A stretch of 64,000 bases of DNA, taken from contig NZ_BAGH01000184.1 in the NCBI RefSeq assembly GCF_000308715.1, positions 1 to 64,000 of the forward strand. The letters run 5' to 3'. Below, piece by piece: positions 11,204-19,578 of this stretch (positions are counted from its first letter, which is position 1; every line of letters begins with the position of its first letter). The notes beneath the pieces were generated by a model. That model made no database searches. It saw nothing but the letters and a program-made list of their open reading frames with translations, and was not told the DNA's origin. Made by a program: the position numbers and the translations under genes. Source of the stretch: Nocardia tenerifensis NBRC 101015. GTDB lineage: Bacteria > Actinomycetota > Actinomycetes > Mycobacteriales > Mycobacteriaceae.

Positions 11204-11479
11204 TCACGGGCGGATCAGCCGCCCTCGATCGAACTCGTGGCCGCCCCACACGCCGGACTGGCCGGTGCGGGCGGCGAATTCGCCGCAGGCGGCGCGGATG
11301 GGGCAGTCCCCGCAGACTCCGCGCGCGTAGTCGAAGTCCTGCGACGGGTACGGGAACCACGCCTCGTGATGCGGATCACCCCGGCAGGCCGCCCGGTGCC
11401 AGTCCCCGGAGTCCGAGAGCGGAAGCAGCTCGGCCAGGGTCGGCTCCACGACCGCGGTGGTCTCGGCGCGAACGGTCAT
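11204..11479 (-). CDS. WhiB-family iron-sulfur transcription factor
   Basis: Actinobacterial Wbl protein of 91 residues that should hold a redox-sensitive [4Fe-4S] cluster and act with the principal sigma factor. The four cluster cysteines are C32, C56, C59 and C65 (the last three as CGDCPIRAAC), followed by the GVWGG turn (76-80) and a basic end (HEFDRGRLIRP). The ATG at 11479 is supported by AAAGGAGAGG upstream; an in-frame extension to higher coordinates has no coding signature. It lies 25 bp after the HNH gene on the same strand, so the two are probably co-transcribed. I cannot assign it to a numbered WhiB subclass. Confidence 0.93.
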   Translation of the reverse strand: MTVRAETTAVVEPTLAELLPLSDSGDWHRAACRGDPHHEAWFPYPSQDFDYARGVCGDCPIRAACGEFAARTGQSGVWGGHEFDRGRLIRP

Positions 11480-11504
11480 CGCGATCCTCTCCTTTCTCGG
11501 AGGG

Positions 11505-12059
11505 TCAGGTTGCGGCGAGTTGCTTCCAGATCCGCCGCTGTTGCTTGATTCGGTCATTCGGTGCCTTGGGCTGCCACAACAACCGCATTCCGGCCTCCTC
11601 CGGGGTGCGGTCGGCCTTGGTCGTATTGCACGGACCGCAACAGGCAACGAGGTTGCTCCAGGTGTTCGGGCCGCCCCGGCTGCGCGGCCGGATGTGGTCG
11701 ACGGTGCGGGCCCAGTCGGCGCAGTAACCGCAGCGGTGGCCGTCGCGGCGCAGCACGCCGGCGAGGGTGGCGCGGCTCTCGTCGTGCACCCGCGTGCTGT
11801 GCTCGAGGTAGACGTAGCGCAGCAGCCGGATGGTTTCGGGCAGCAGCAGCTCGGCGTGCTGGGACCGGATGGGGAAGTGCGGCGTGCGGTCGGCGATCGA
11901 CTCGGCGGCCCCGGCCATCAGCAGCACGACGGCGCGGTCGGCGCCGATCTCGGTGAGCGCCTCGTAGGAGGCGTTGAGCACCAGGACTCCGGTGTGTATC
12001 CAGTTGTCGGCGGTGGGCGCCGCCGGGGCGGCATGGCGGAATGTCATGGGAATCACCAT
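11505..12059 (-). CDS. HNH endonuclease family protein
   Basis: Small HNH-fold nuclease-like protein. From the ATG at 12059 the product is 184 residues with HTGVLVLNASYEALTEI near the start, a hallmark of a widespread actinobacterial HNH family, and a C-terminal zinc/HNH module: C110-x2-C113, TVDHIRPRSRGG (119-130), then NLVACCGPCNTTKADRTP (C141-x2-C144). Its cellular role is unknown. ATG 12047 (MTFRH) is an alternative start; neither has a clear ribosome site. The frame stays open to 12320, but the codon content upstream of 12059 is poor and a separate small ORF with a strong ribosome site occupies that stretch. Followed by whiB. Confidence 0.85.
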   Translation of the reverse strand: MVIPMTFRHAAPAAPTADNWIHTGVLVLNASYEALTEIGADRAVVLLMAGAAESIADRTPHFPIRSQHAELLLPETIRLLRYVYLEHSTRVHDESRATLAGVLRRDGHRCGYCADWARTVDHIRPRSRGGPNTWSNLVACCGPCNTTKADRTPEEAGMRLLWQPKAPNDRIKQQRRIWKQLAAT

Positions 12060-12102
12060 GTTTCGGAAGGAGTCGAGCGATCGGGCGCGAAAGGGGGGGC
12101 GG

Positions 12103-12222
12103 TCAGCTACCGGCCAGGAGGTGGCCGTCTGCACTATGCCGCCGCGGATCGAACACGGGTTTGCCGGTCGACAACCGATGTGCCGCATCGTCGTTCGCCT
12201 GGATCGGACTCTTCGAGACCAT
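12103..12222 (-). CDS. Candidate 39-residue small protein upstream of the HNH gene
   Basis: An ATG at 12222 preceded by a near-perfect ribosome site (AAAGGAGGAGG, five to nine bases away) opens a 39-codon frame beginning MVSKSPIQANDDAAHR and ending in TGA at 12103, 43 bases before the HNH start. It contains no membrane segment or known motif (mid-part LSTGKPVFDPRRHSADGH). It could be a leader peptide or a genuine small protein in the HNH-whiB transcript. The ribosome site is the main support. The remaining gap up to 12356 (12223-12356) presumably holds the promoter. Confidence 0.5.
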   Translation of the reverse strand: MVSKSPIQANDDAAHRLSTGKPVFDPRRHSADGHLLAGS

Positions 12223-12356
12223 CGCCACCTCCTCCTTTCCACAAGCTCGTGGACCACCGTTGCGCGGTGATCATCGTCGAATTCCATGGTGACATAACGG
12301 ACCTGCCCTTGTCGGGTCATTTATTTCGGCCCGCTTCGCCTCGAGGACGGACGTCG

Positions 12357-12382
12357 AAGGCCCCCGCGAACGGGGGCCTTCG
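12357..12382 (-). terminator. Terminator of the cyclase operon
   Basis: Eleven-base perfect arms GAAGGCCCCCG (12357-12367) and CGGGGGCCTTC (12372-12382) closed by a CGAA loop, 12 bases beyond the stop of the cyclase gene at 12395. It isolates the catabolic operon from the HNH-whiB unit. Confidence 0.88.
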
Positions 12383-12394
12383 GGATCGGATTCG

Positions 12395-13186
12395 CTAGTC
12401 GACGAAGGCGACCACGCGCGCGGGCGCGGCGCTGGTGCCGATCAGCTTGAGCGGGAAGAACCCGACCGTGAAGCCGGTCGGCGGCAGGGCGGCGAGATTA
12501 TCGAGCTGCTGCACGATGAAGGCCTCTCTGTCGCGGATGGCGTAGTGGCCGTCCCAGATCTCCGCGCGGTCACCGGTTTTCCGGAACGCCTCCACCATCA
12601 CCGGGATGGGCCGATCCCAGCCGATGGCGTCGGTGCCGAGGATCTTCGCACCCTGATCGGCCAGGAAACGCGTTCCCGCGCCGGACATTCCGGGGTAGGT
12701 GAAGTAGGCCGGATCGCTGATCGGGAACCGTTCCTGCCCGGTGCGGATCAGGACGGCGTCGCCGGGCTCGATGGCGCGTCCGGTCGCCGCGATCGCCGAC
12801 TCGAGCGCGTGCACCGGGATGGCCTCGCCCGGGCGCGCCCATTCGCGCACGTCGAGCACCATGCCGGGGACGAACAGCTCCGACAGCTCGATATCGCTGA
12901 TGGTGCGGGCCGGCCTGCCCTCGCTGGTGGTGCCGGAGTGCCAGGGTGCGTCGACGTGGGTGCCGCAGTGCGTGCCGAAGTCGTCGAGCACCTCACCGGC
13001 CATGCCCTCGCCGTCGGGCAGGTCGTCCTCGGTGCACCCGAAGAGCTCGAGCATCATGTCGCGTCCGGTGTCCTTGTGCGCGTACCACTTCACTGTCGGG
13101 CCGACGATCGCGGCCAGGGCGGGCAGCGGCACGGTCTCGCGGAACGCGGGGTCCATGGGGTAGGTGAGGTCGATCAAGCGCGTCAT
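12395..13186 (-). CDS. Cyclase / kynurenine-formamidase-like metal-dependent hydrolase
   Basis: Member of the cyclase superfamily (includes KynB arylformamidase and isatin hydrolase), which hydrolyses small amides or lactams with bound metal. The 263-residue protein carries the metal motif H73-x-GTH77-x-D79-A-P81-x-H83 and further on DAVLIRTGQERF and a late GFTVGFFPLKLIGTSAAPARVVA typical of the fold. Its ATG overlaps the stop of the upstream AMP ligase gene by four bases (ATGA), so the two are translationally coupled. As last gene of the FAH-thiolase-ligase-cyclase operon it probably opens a ring or amide in a catabolic route; substrate unknown. Confidence 0.85.
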   Translation of the reverse strand: MTRLIDLTYPMDPAFRETVPLPALAAIVGPTVKWYAHKDTGRDMMLELFGCTEDDLPDGEGMAGEVLDDFGTHCGTHVDAPWHSGTTSEGRPARTISDIELSELFVPGMVLDVREWARPGEAIPVHALESAIAATGRAIEPGDAVLIRTGQERFPISDPAYFTYPGMSGAGTRFLADQGAKILGTDAIGWDRPIPVMVEAFRKTGDRAEIWDGHYAIRDREAFIVQQLDNLAALPPTGFTVGFFPLKLIGTSAAPARVVAFVD

Positions 13187-14682
13187 CGCGGGCCTTCCTG
13201 TGGTGAAATGCGTGTTCTGAGTTCGGTTTTGCGGACTTTGCCGTAGCCGTTGCGGGGGAGTGCGGAGACGAAGTGGTAGTCGCGCGGCCGTTTGTATCTG
13301 GCGAGCAGGTTCAGGCAGTGCGCGTCGAGTTCGTCGGGGGTCACCTCGGTCGTCGTGACGAGGAAAGCGACCGGGAGCTCGCCCCATTCGGCGTCGGGCC
13401 GTCCGACCACCGCCGCCTCGGCGACCGCCGGGTGCGACAGCAGCGACTCCTCGATCTCGCGCGGGTAGATGTTCGACCCGCCGGAGATGATGAGATCCTT
13501 CGCGCGGTCGACCAGCGTGAGGCGGCCCCGGCTGTCCAGTCGGCCGAGGTCGCCGGTGTGCAGTCGGCCTCGGCGCAGTGTGGCCTCGGTCGCCTCGGGG
13601 TCGCGCCAGTATCCGGCCATCACGGTGTCGCCGCGGACCACCACCTCACCCACCTCGCCGTGCGGCAGCGGCTCGCCGTCCGGGCCGACGACCTCCACCT
13701 GGACGCCGGTGCGGGCGTGGCCGACGGTCATCAGGTCGCCGTCGCCGGGCAGGTCGAGGTGTTCCTCGGGCGTGAGATGGGTGATGGTGCAGGGTGATTC
13801 GCCCTGACCGAAGGCCTGCCACAGGCGCTGCGCGCCGAAACGCGCGACCACGCGGCGCAAGTCGTCGACGTAGGTCGGTGCGCCGCCGTAGTAGATCCGT
13901 CGCACCCGCGCGATGAGCTCGTCCGGCAACAGCTTCGGGTCGAGCAGGCGGCGCAGGATGGTCGGTACCGCGAAGAAGGTGACCGGGCCGAAGGCGGTGA
14001 GCGCCTCGGCCAGGGTGGCCGCGTCGACCACCCCGTCGCGCGGCAGCACGTTGGTGCGCGCCCGCGCGACGCACACGATCCCGAACAGCCCGCCCGCGTG
14101 CGACATCGGGGTCAGATGCAGCAGCGAGGCGTCGGCGGCGTCGCCGAGATCGGCCAGGGCGCTGAGGGTCGCCGCCATGAGGTTGCGGTGGGTCAGTGTC
14201 GCGCCTTTGGATCTGCCGGTCGTCCCGCTGGTGTAGAACAGCCAGGCGGGGTCTTCGGGCGCGACGACGGCGGGCGGCGGAGTGTCCTCGGCTTCGCCTG
14301 CGGCGCCGCACAACTCCACCACGTCCAGGCAAGGCACGGTCTCCGGCGCGGAGAGGTCGGCCGTGGTCACGCAGAGCGCCGCGCCGCTGTCGGCGACGAG
14401 CTGCTCGAACTCGCGCCGGTGCAGGCGTGGGTTCATGGGCACCACGATCAGCCCCGTCCACCATGCGGCGAACAGCACGGCCAGGTAGTGCGGAGTGTTG
14501 TTCATTGCCAACGCGATTCGATCGCCCGGCCGCAGATCGTGTTCGCGCTCGAGGTAGCGCCCGACCGCGCTCGCCGTTCCCGCGAGTTCGGCATAGGTGT
14601 AGGCGATCTCATCGCCGTGACCGATGGCGGGAGCGTCCGGTCGGCGCATCGCGGACTGGTACAGCAGGGTTGCGATGTTCAC
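13183..14682 (-). CDS. Acyl-CoA synthetase / AMP-dependent ligase
   Basis: Class I adenylate-forming enzyme that activates a carboxylic acid to its CoA thioester. The 499-residue protein has the P-loop TSGTTGRSKG (151-160), the middle motif IYYGGAP, the A8 region LHTGDLGRLDSRGRLTLVDR, then DLIISGGSNIYPREIEE, and a C-terminal NGYGKVRKTEL with the catalytic lysine. The start is a GTG with GGAGG about five bases upstream; an in-frame extension overlaps the thiolase and is rejected. It lies 28 bp after the thiolase gene. The chain-length or ring preference cannot be told from sequence. Confidence 0.9.
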   Translation of the reverse strand: MNIATLLYQSAMRRPDAPAIGHGDEIAYTYAELAGTASAVGRYLEREHDLRPGDRIALAMNNTPHYLAVLFAAWWTGLIVVPMNPRLHRREFEQLVADSGAALCVTTADLSAPETVPCLDVVELCGAAGEAEDTPPPAVVAPEDPAWLFYTSGTTGRSKGATLTHRNLMAATLSALADLGDAADASLLHLTPMSHAGGLFGIVCVARARTNVLPRDGVVDAATLAEALTAFGPVTFFAVPTILRRLLDPKLLPDELIARVRRIYYGGAPTYVDDLRRVVARFGAQRLWQAFGQGESPCTITHLTPEEHLDLPGDGDLMTVGHARTGVQVEVVGPDGEPLPHGEVGEVVVRGDTVMAGYWRDPEATEATLRRGRLHTGDLGRLDSRGRLTLVDRAKDLIISGGSNIYPREIEESLLSHPAVAEAAVVGRPDAEWGELPVAFLVTTTEVTPDELDAHCLNLLARYKRPRDYHFVSALPRNGYGKVRKTELRTRISPQEGPR

Positions 14683-14710
14683 GCTGCCTCCGATGTCGTG
14701 GGGTATGTGT

Positions 14711-15880
14711 TCACATCGCCTCCAGGATGGTGATCGCGGCGGCGGCCTCCTCGACCCCGAGAAAGCCGCCGCCGTTCTCGGCGAGGCCGATGCGGGGCCG
14801 GGCGACCTGTCGCGCGCCCGCCTCGCCGCGCAATTGGGTGACCAGTTCATGGATTTGGCCCAGGCCGGTGGCGCCGATCGGGTGGCCGTTGCACTCCAGC
14901 CCGCCGGAGGTGTTGACGGGTATCCGGCCGCCGAGGGCGGTGTCACCGCGCGCGGCGGCGTCGCCGTCGGCCAGGCCGAGAAAGCGGGTTTGGAGGATCT
15001 CCCCGACGGCGGTCGCGTCGTGCACCTCCGCGAGCGAGATCTCGTCGGGGCTGAGACCCGCCTGCTCGTAGGCCATTCGGGCCAGTCTGCCGCTGATGTG
15101 GCCGGCCTCGTCGTCGAGGTCGCGGTCGGTGGCCGAGGCCAGTGCGGTGGCCCGAACCCTGACCGCGCGTCCGGAGGCGAACCGAGATCGCGTGCCGCAC
15201 AGCAGGATCGCGGCCGCGCCGTCGCCGATGGGCGCGCACATCGGTTTGGTGAGCGGCGGGGCGATGACCCGTGCGGCGCAGATCTCCTCGACGGTCAGGG
15301 GAGTGCGGTAGGTCGCGTATGGGTTGCGGGCGGCGTGCCCGCGGTTCTTCGCGGTGACCGCGGCGAGCTGTCGCTGGTCCAGGCCGTACCGCTCGGCCAA
15401 CGCCGCGTAGATGCCCATGAACACCGTGCCGTCGCCGGGCCGGACGCCGAGGCGAGCCAGATCCTCGTCGCGCCGGACGATGTCGATGCCGCCGTCGAAA
15501 AGATTTGTGGCGGTGGTCCGGTCGGCCACGGACAGTTGTTCGGCGCCGAGCGCGAGCGCGACGTCGACCTGGCCGGAGCGGATGGCGGACACCGCCAGAT
15601 GCAACGCGGAAGCCCCACTGGCGCAGGCATTCTCGACATTGACGATCGGCACTCCGGGCAATCCCGCGCCGCGCAGCGCGACCTGACCGCGAATGGTGTG
15701 CTGCCCCGTCGTCGCGCCCTGGCCCGCGTTGGCGAAGAACACGGCCTCGATGTCACCGATCTGCGCACCGGCGTCACCGACACAGGCATCCAGTGCGGCC
15801 CTGGCCAATTGGCCGACCGTGCGCTCGGGGAAGCGTCCGTACGCCGTGCGCGCGGCGCCGACGATGTAGACCTCGTTCAT
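14711..15880 (-). CDS. Thiolase family protein (acetyl-CoA acyltransferase)
   Basis: Condensing/thiolytic enzyme of 389 residues, likely to cleave a 3-oxoacyl-CoA. The nucleophile is C86 in NVENACASGASAL; the histidine motif is NGHPIGATG near 340. The usual C-terminal catalytic CxGGG is replaced by GLAENGGGFLG, as in the SCP-x/lipid-transfer type branch, so the second cysteine is missing. It sits between FAH hydrolase (28 bp upstream) and AMP ligase genes on the minus strand, all in one operon. Confidence 0.88.
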   Translation of the reverse strand: MNEVYIVGAARTAYGRFPERTVGQLARAALDACVGDAGAQIGDIEAVFFANAGQGATTGQHTIRGQVALRGAGLPGVPIVNVENACASGASALHLAVSAIRSGQVDVALALGAEQLSVADRTTATNLFDGGIDIVRRDEDLARLGVRPGDGTVFMGIYAALAERYGLDQRQLAAVTAKNRGHAARNPYATYRTPLTVEEICAARVIAPPLTKPMCAPIGDGAAAILLCGTRSRFASGRAVRVRATALASATDRDLDDEAGHISGRLARMAYEQAGLSPDEISLAEVHDATAVGEILQTRFLGLADGDAAARGDTALGGRIPVNTSGGLECNGHPIGATGLGQIHELVTQLRGEAGARQVARPRIGLAENGGGFLGVEEAAAAITILEAM

Positions 15881-15908
15881 GCCGTGGCCTCGCCTCGGCC
15901 CCGGCCCG

Positions 15909-16868
15909 TCACAGCGCGACCCGGTTGCGCAGCGTGCCGATCCGGTCGATCTCGAGTTCGACGACGTCGCCGGGCTTCAGGTGCCGCCCGGCGTCGAAGC
16001 CCGTGCCGGAGGCGACGGTGCCCGAGACGATCACCTCACCGGCGTACACGCCGCCGACCCGGCTGAACTGGGCGATCGCCTCGGCGAAGGTGTGCGTCAT
16101 GGACGCGGTGCTGCCGAGCGAGAGCTGCTCGCCGTTGACACGGGCGCGCATGGTCAGCGCATAGGGGTCGGGCACCTCGTCCGCGGTGACCAGGCAGGGG
16201 CCGAGCGTGGTCGAAAAGTCTTTGCTCACACCGGCTCCCACGCCGGTCTGCATGAGCTTCAGCTGGAGATCCCTGGCGCTCCAGTCGTTGCAGATCGTGT
16301 ATCCGAAGATGTATCCGCCGGCGTCGCCGGGTGCGATGTCGCTCCCGTTTCGGCCCACCACCGCGGCGATCTCGAGTTCGTAGTCCAGCTCGGCGGCGTC
16401 CTCGGGCGGCGCGATGGTGTCGTCCGGTCCGCTGATGGCGAGTGGATCGACGGTGTAGTACAAGACCCGCTCGGCGAACAGCGGGTGCAGGGTGAATCGG
16501 CCGCCGGCCATCAGCTGGTCGAAGGCGGCGTCGGGATCGTCGGCCGCGGCGGCCTGCCTGCGGGCCATTTCGCGCAGGGCGGCGCTCAGATGCTCGGTGA
16601 ACAGGGCGCAGTCGCGGACCCGTGGCGGGCGAGGCAGGGGCGCGCACCATCGGATCGCCTTCGCATCGATCAGCGCGGTGGACGGCCGGTCTGCCACCAG
16701 CTCGGCGGCTCGAGCCGAACCGGCTGGTCCGGACTCGATCAGGGCGAGCATCGAACGGAATTCGGGGCGATCGGGCGCGGCGGCGGTCAGGTCGAGAACG
16801 GTGGTGTCCTCGTCGAGCAGGGCGCCGACCCGGTGACGGCCGTCGGCAAGGAACGTGATGAGGCGCAT
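15909..16868 (-). CDS. Fumarylacetoacetate hydrolase family protein
   Basis: FAH-fold metal-dependent enzyme that hydrolyses C-C bonds of acylpyruvates or decarboxylates/isomerises ring-cleavage products. The 319-residue protein has an N-terminal domain (about 1-90) and a catalytic domain with metal ligands E164 and E166 (LDYELEIAAVVGR) and D195 (GYTICNDWSARDLQ), and SKDFSTTLGPCLVT as in true FAH. The ATG at 16868 has GGAGAG upstream. It is the first gene of the operon and is divergent from a tetR gene 102 bp away. Suggests degradation of an aromatic or cyclic compound. Confidence 0.88.
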   Translation of the reverse strand: MRLITFLADGRHRVGALLDEDTTVLDLTAAAPDRPEFRSMLALIESGPAGSARAAELVADRPSTALIDAKAIRWCAPLPRPPRVRDCALFTEHLSAALREMARRQAAAADDPDAAFDQLMAGGRFTLHPLFAERVLYYTVDPLAISGPDDTIAPPEDAAELDYELEIAAVVGRNGSDIAPGDAGGYIFGYTICNDWSARDLQLKLMQTGVGAGVSKDFSTTLGPCLVTADEVPDPYALTMRARVNGEQLSLGSTASMTHTFAEAIAQFSRVGGVYAGEVIVSGTVASGTGFDAGRHLKPGDVVELEIDRIGTLRNRVAL

Positions 16869-16899
16869 GAGACTCTCCGATGAGTTGAATGGACCGCAA

Positions 16900-16947
16900 G
16901 CATAAGATTGGACGCTCGACATAGGCAAGGATGAACAGCATAGGATT
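16900..16947. promoter_or_regulatory. Direct repeats in the FAH/tetR divergent promoter region
   Basis: GCATAAGATT (16900-16909) and GCATAGGATT (16938-16947) are near-identical and 38 bases apart in the 102-bp divergent gap. They may be operators for the adjacent TetR protein or -10-like elements. The gap has no clear long palindrome. Confidence 0.4.
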
Positions 16948-16970
16948 TTCGGCATGAGAGAATTCCCGGC

Positions 16971-17573
16971 ATGGTCGGTCGCCGTGAGGAGTCATCCGCA
17001 GAGAGCCGTCGTCGCCTGCTCGAGGCGGCGACCGAATTGGTCGCCGAAGTGGGTCCGCGCGGCACCTCGGTGCAGGCGGTGGCGGAGCGGGCCGGCATCA
17101 GCCGCGGCTCCATCGCCTGGCATTTCGGGTCCAAGGACGGGCTGATCGTGGAGGTGGTCCGGCACGCCTTCGCGACGGCCGAGCAGGAGTACCGCGCACG
17201 CATCGCCGCGGCGGGCACGGTGACCCTCGGTGTCCTGATCGACGCGCACCTGGCCGTCGTCGACGCGCCGTGCGGGCGCACCTTCGCGACGGTGCTGCCC
17301 GAGGTCATGTTGGCGCCCGGGCCGATTCGCGACGCGTACGTCGCCGGCTACCTGAACAGCAGGCGGTTCTGGGTCGACGCGGTCCAGGAGGTCATCGCGG
17401 ACGCGCCCGGCATGCCCGACCCCGCGACGCTCGCGGATGTGTTGTTCGGCAGCGCGATCGGCGTCAACGTGATGCACCGGCTCGAGGCCGGCGTGGACCC
17501 GGGCACCGGGCTCGGCTCACTACAGCAGGTCTTCCAGCTCGCGCTGGATCGGTCGCGCGAGGATGCTTCGTAA
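16971..17573 (+). CDS. TetR-family transcriptional regulator
   Basis: 200-residue repressor-type protein. N-terminal HTH: RRRLLEAATELVAEVGPRGT, then VQAVAERAGISRGSIAWHFG and SKDGLIVEVV (about 12-60), with an all-helical ligand-binding part behind. It is transcribed away from the FAH-thiolase-ligase-cyclase operon, the classical layout for a regulator of the neighbouring operon. The ATG at 16971 is used; an earlier ATG at 16954 is out of frame. Its stop is only 11 bases from the end of the convergent DM13 gene. Confidence 0.9.
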   Translation: MVGRREESSAESRRRLLEAATELVAEVGPRGTSVQAVAERAGISRGSIAWHFGSKDGLIVEVVRHAFATAEQEYRARIAAAGTVTLGVLIDAHLAVVDAPCGRTFATVLPEVMLAPGPIRDAYVAGYLNSRRFWVDAVQEVIADAPGMPDPATLADVLFGSAIGVNVMHRLEAGVDPGTGLGSLQQVFQLALDRSREDAS

Positions 17574-17584
17574 AGGCTTGCGCG

Positions 17585-18109
17585 TCAGGCGTTCTCGAGC
17601 TGAGCGGCGCCGAAGGAGACGTGGAAGCGCTGGCACCAGATCGTCACGCTGGTCAATGCCGTCAGGTCGGTATCGGCCGGGATCGCGTAGTTCTGGCTGC
17701 CGCGGTTTCCTTTGAGGCTGCCGAGGTCGACGTGCGCGCCGTCGTCGAAGACGAACCAGCCGGACTTGCCCGCCACCACGTCGGCGTCGGTCAGCCAGAC
17801 GTGCAGGTCGGGGCCGTCGGAGGTGTCGAGGTCTTCGAGGCGGAGCACGCGGCCGCCGTCGGGAAGTCGCAGGAGGACCACGGTGCCCGCGGTGTCGTGC
17901 TCGTGGGAGATGAGGCTGCCGCGGGCGAGCACGCGCGGCTGCGTGGGTGCGTCGGGGGCGGTGGCTGCGGGCGGAGCCTCATCGACCGTGGTGTTGGTGA
18001 ACAGTCGCCAGGGTTGCGCCAGAGCGAGTCCGGCGCCGAGCCCCAGCACGAGGAGAACGGCCAGCGTCCAGGTGATGGGCGAGCGCGCGATTCTGCGTGC
18101 TGAAACCAT
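17585..18109 (-). CDS. DM13-domain electron-transfer-like exported protein
   Basis: Exported or membrane-anchored protein with one DM13 domain. The ATG at 18109 (174 residues) is chosen because GAGGAGG lies five bases upstream; an ATG at 18145 would add 12 residues without a ribosome site. One N-terminal hydrophobic helix (about 12-32, WTLAVLLVLGLGAGLALA) is followed by a Pro/Ala linker and the domain (about 60-170): GPDLHVWLTDAD, NYAIPADTDL and IWCQRFHVSFGAAQL, with the conserved cysteine thought to take part in redox chemistry. No partner gene is adjacent. Confidence 0.87.
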   Translation of the reverse strand: MVSARRIARSPITWTLAVLLVLGLGAGLALAQPWRLFTNTTVDEAPPAATAPDAPTQPRVLARGSLISHEHDTAGTVVLLRLPDGGRVLRLEDLDTSDGPDLHVWLTDADVVAGKSGWFVFDDGAHVDLGSLKGNRGSQNYAIPADTDLTALTSVTIWCQRFHVSFGAAQLENA

Positions 18110-18207
18110 GGGGGCCTCCTCGGGAGTGAATGACGTTGTGTCCATTCAACACTGACGAGTGGCCGTTTCCAGGCCTCGATTCGTGACGAAAGGCTGACGG
18201 ATAGCTC

Positions 18208-18241
18208 GGCCCGTCGAGGCGACGACTCGCCTCGACGGGCC
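18208..18241 (-). terminator. Terminator of the SDR-ADH-TetR-ACAD operon
   Basis: Fourteen-base perfect arms GGCCCGTCGAGGCG (18208-18221) and CGCCTCGACGGGCC (18228-18241) with a six-base loop, 45 bases beyond the acyl-CoA dehydrogenase stop. Confidence 0.85.
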
Positions 18242-18286
18242 GGTCCTCCGCAGCCCGGCGCGCGCATCGAGCGCGGCCTCGAATTC

Positions 18287-19576
18287 CTACAGATTGCCGA
18301 CGATGTGTTCCAGTCGCTCGGCCACCAATTCACGCGCCTTCTCCCGCAACGCGGGGCGATACCCGCTGGGGTACACGGGATCCCCCGGCGCGTAGTCCTT
18401 CAGAACCTCCTTGGCCAGCGTGATCTTGTGGACCTCGGTCGGCCCGTCGGCGATGGCCATCACCTCGGCATAGTTCATCATGTCGACGAAGGGCAGGTCG
18501 GTGCTGACGCCGATGGCGCCGTGCAGGTGCAGGGCGCGCTGGGCGATGTCGTGCATGACCTTGGGCATGGCGACCTTGATGGCGGCGATGTCCTTGCGCA
18601 CCTTCAGATAGTTCTGCTCCTTGTCGATGCGCCAGGCGGTGCGCAGGACGAGCAGGCGGAACTGCTCCATCTCGATCCAGCTGTCCGCGATGCGTTCCTG
18701 GGTCATCTGCAAACCGGCCAGCGGGCCCTTGCGCATCGGACGCGAGACCGCGCGCTCGGCCATCATGTCGAAGGCCTTGCGCACCAAGGCGACCGTGCGC
18801 ATGGCGTGGTGGACGCGGCCGCCGCCGAGGCGGGTCTGGGCGACGATGAAGCCCTGACCCTCCTCGCCGAGCAGGTGATCGGCGGGGACCCGGACGTCGG
18901 TGAAGCGCAGGTGCCCTTCGTGTTCGCTGAACCCGTGCACGTGGAAGTTCTTGACGATCTCCAGGCCGGGGGTGTCGGCGGGCACGATGAACATCGACAT
19001 GCCCTGGTACGGGCTGACATCGGGGTTGGTGACCACCATGACGATGTGGAAGCTGGCGAACTGCGCGTTGGAGTTGAACCACTTCTCGCCGTTGATCACC
19101 CAGTGGTCGCCGTCGCGCACCGCGCGCGTCCGGAACGTCGTGGGGTCCGAGCCGCCGGTCGGCTCGGTCATCACGTAACAGGAGCCGATCTCGCCGGCCA
19201 GCAGCGGCTCGAGGTACTTCGCCTTCTGCTCCTCGGTGCCGTAGTGCGCCAGGATCTCGGCGTTGCCGGAATCCGGTGCCTGGCAACCGAATACCGACGG
19301 CGCCCAGAACGACGTGCCCAGCACCTCGTTCAGCAGCGCCAGCTTCATCTGCCCGTAGCCCTGGCCGCCGAGCTCGGGGCCGAGGTGGCAGGCCCACAGC
19401 CCCTGCTCCTTGACCCGCTCCTTGAGCGGGCGCATGAGCGCCATGGCCTCTTTGTCGGTGCGATCGTAGGGGTTCGGGTACAGCACATCGAGGGGCTCCA
19501 CCTCGGTGCGCACGAACTCCGCCGCCCAGTCCAGCTTGCGCTGGAACTCCGGGTCGGTCTCGAAATCCCAAGCCAT
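18287..19576 (-). CDS. Acyl-CoA dehydrogenase
   Basis: FAD enzyme introducing the alpha-beta double bond into an acyl-CoA. 429 residues, somewhat longer than the short-chain type. Visible: YVMTEPTGGSDPTTF (FAD/substrate loop), GEKWFNSNAQFASFHIVMVV, the C-terminal helical domain with RALHLHGAIGVSTDLPF and MAIADGPTEVHKITLA. The usual catalytic Glu in the YEGT loop reads ADGPTEV, as in the ACAD11/FadE-type branch. It is the last gene of a four-gene operon; only two bases separate it from the tetR stop. Confidence 0.92.
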   Translation of the reverse strand: MAWDFETDPEFQRKLDWAAEFVRTEVEPLDVLYPNPYDRTDKEAMALMRPLKERVKEQGLWACHLGPELGGQGYGQMKLALLNEVLGTSFWAPSVFGCQAPDSGNAEILAHYGTEEQKAKYLEPLLAGEIGSCYVMTEPTGGSDPTTFRTRAVRDGDHWVINGEKWFNSNAQFASFHIVMVVTNPDVSPYQGMSMFIVPADTPGLEIVKNFHVHGFSEHEGHLRFTDVRVPADHLLGEEGQGFIVAQTRLGGGRVHHAMRTVALVRKAFDMMAERAVSRPMRKGPLAGLQMTQERIADSWIEMEQFRLLVLRTAWRIDKEQNYLKVRKDIAAIKVAMPKVMHDIAQRALHLHGAIGVSTDLPFVDMMNYAEVMAIADGPTEVHKITLAKEVLKDYAPGDPVYPSGYRPALREKARELVAERLEHIVGNL

Positions 19577-19578
19577 GG

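Noticed and set aside
12060-12320. N-terminal extension of the HNH protein
   Set aside because: The frame stays open, but codon content is poor and a separate small ORF with a strong ribosome site lies there.
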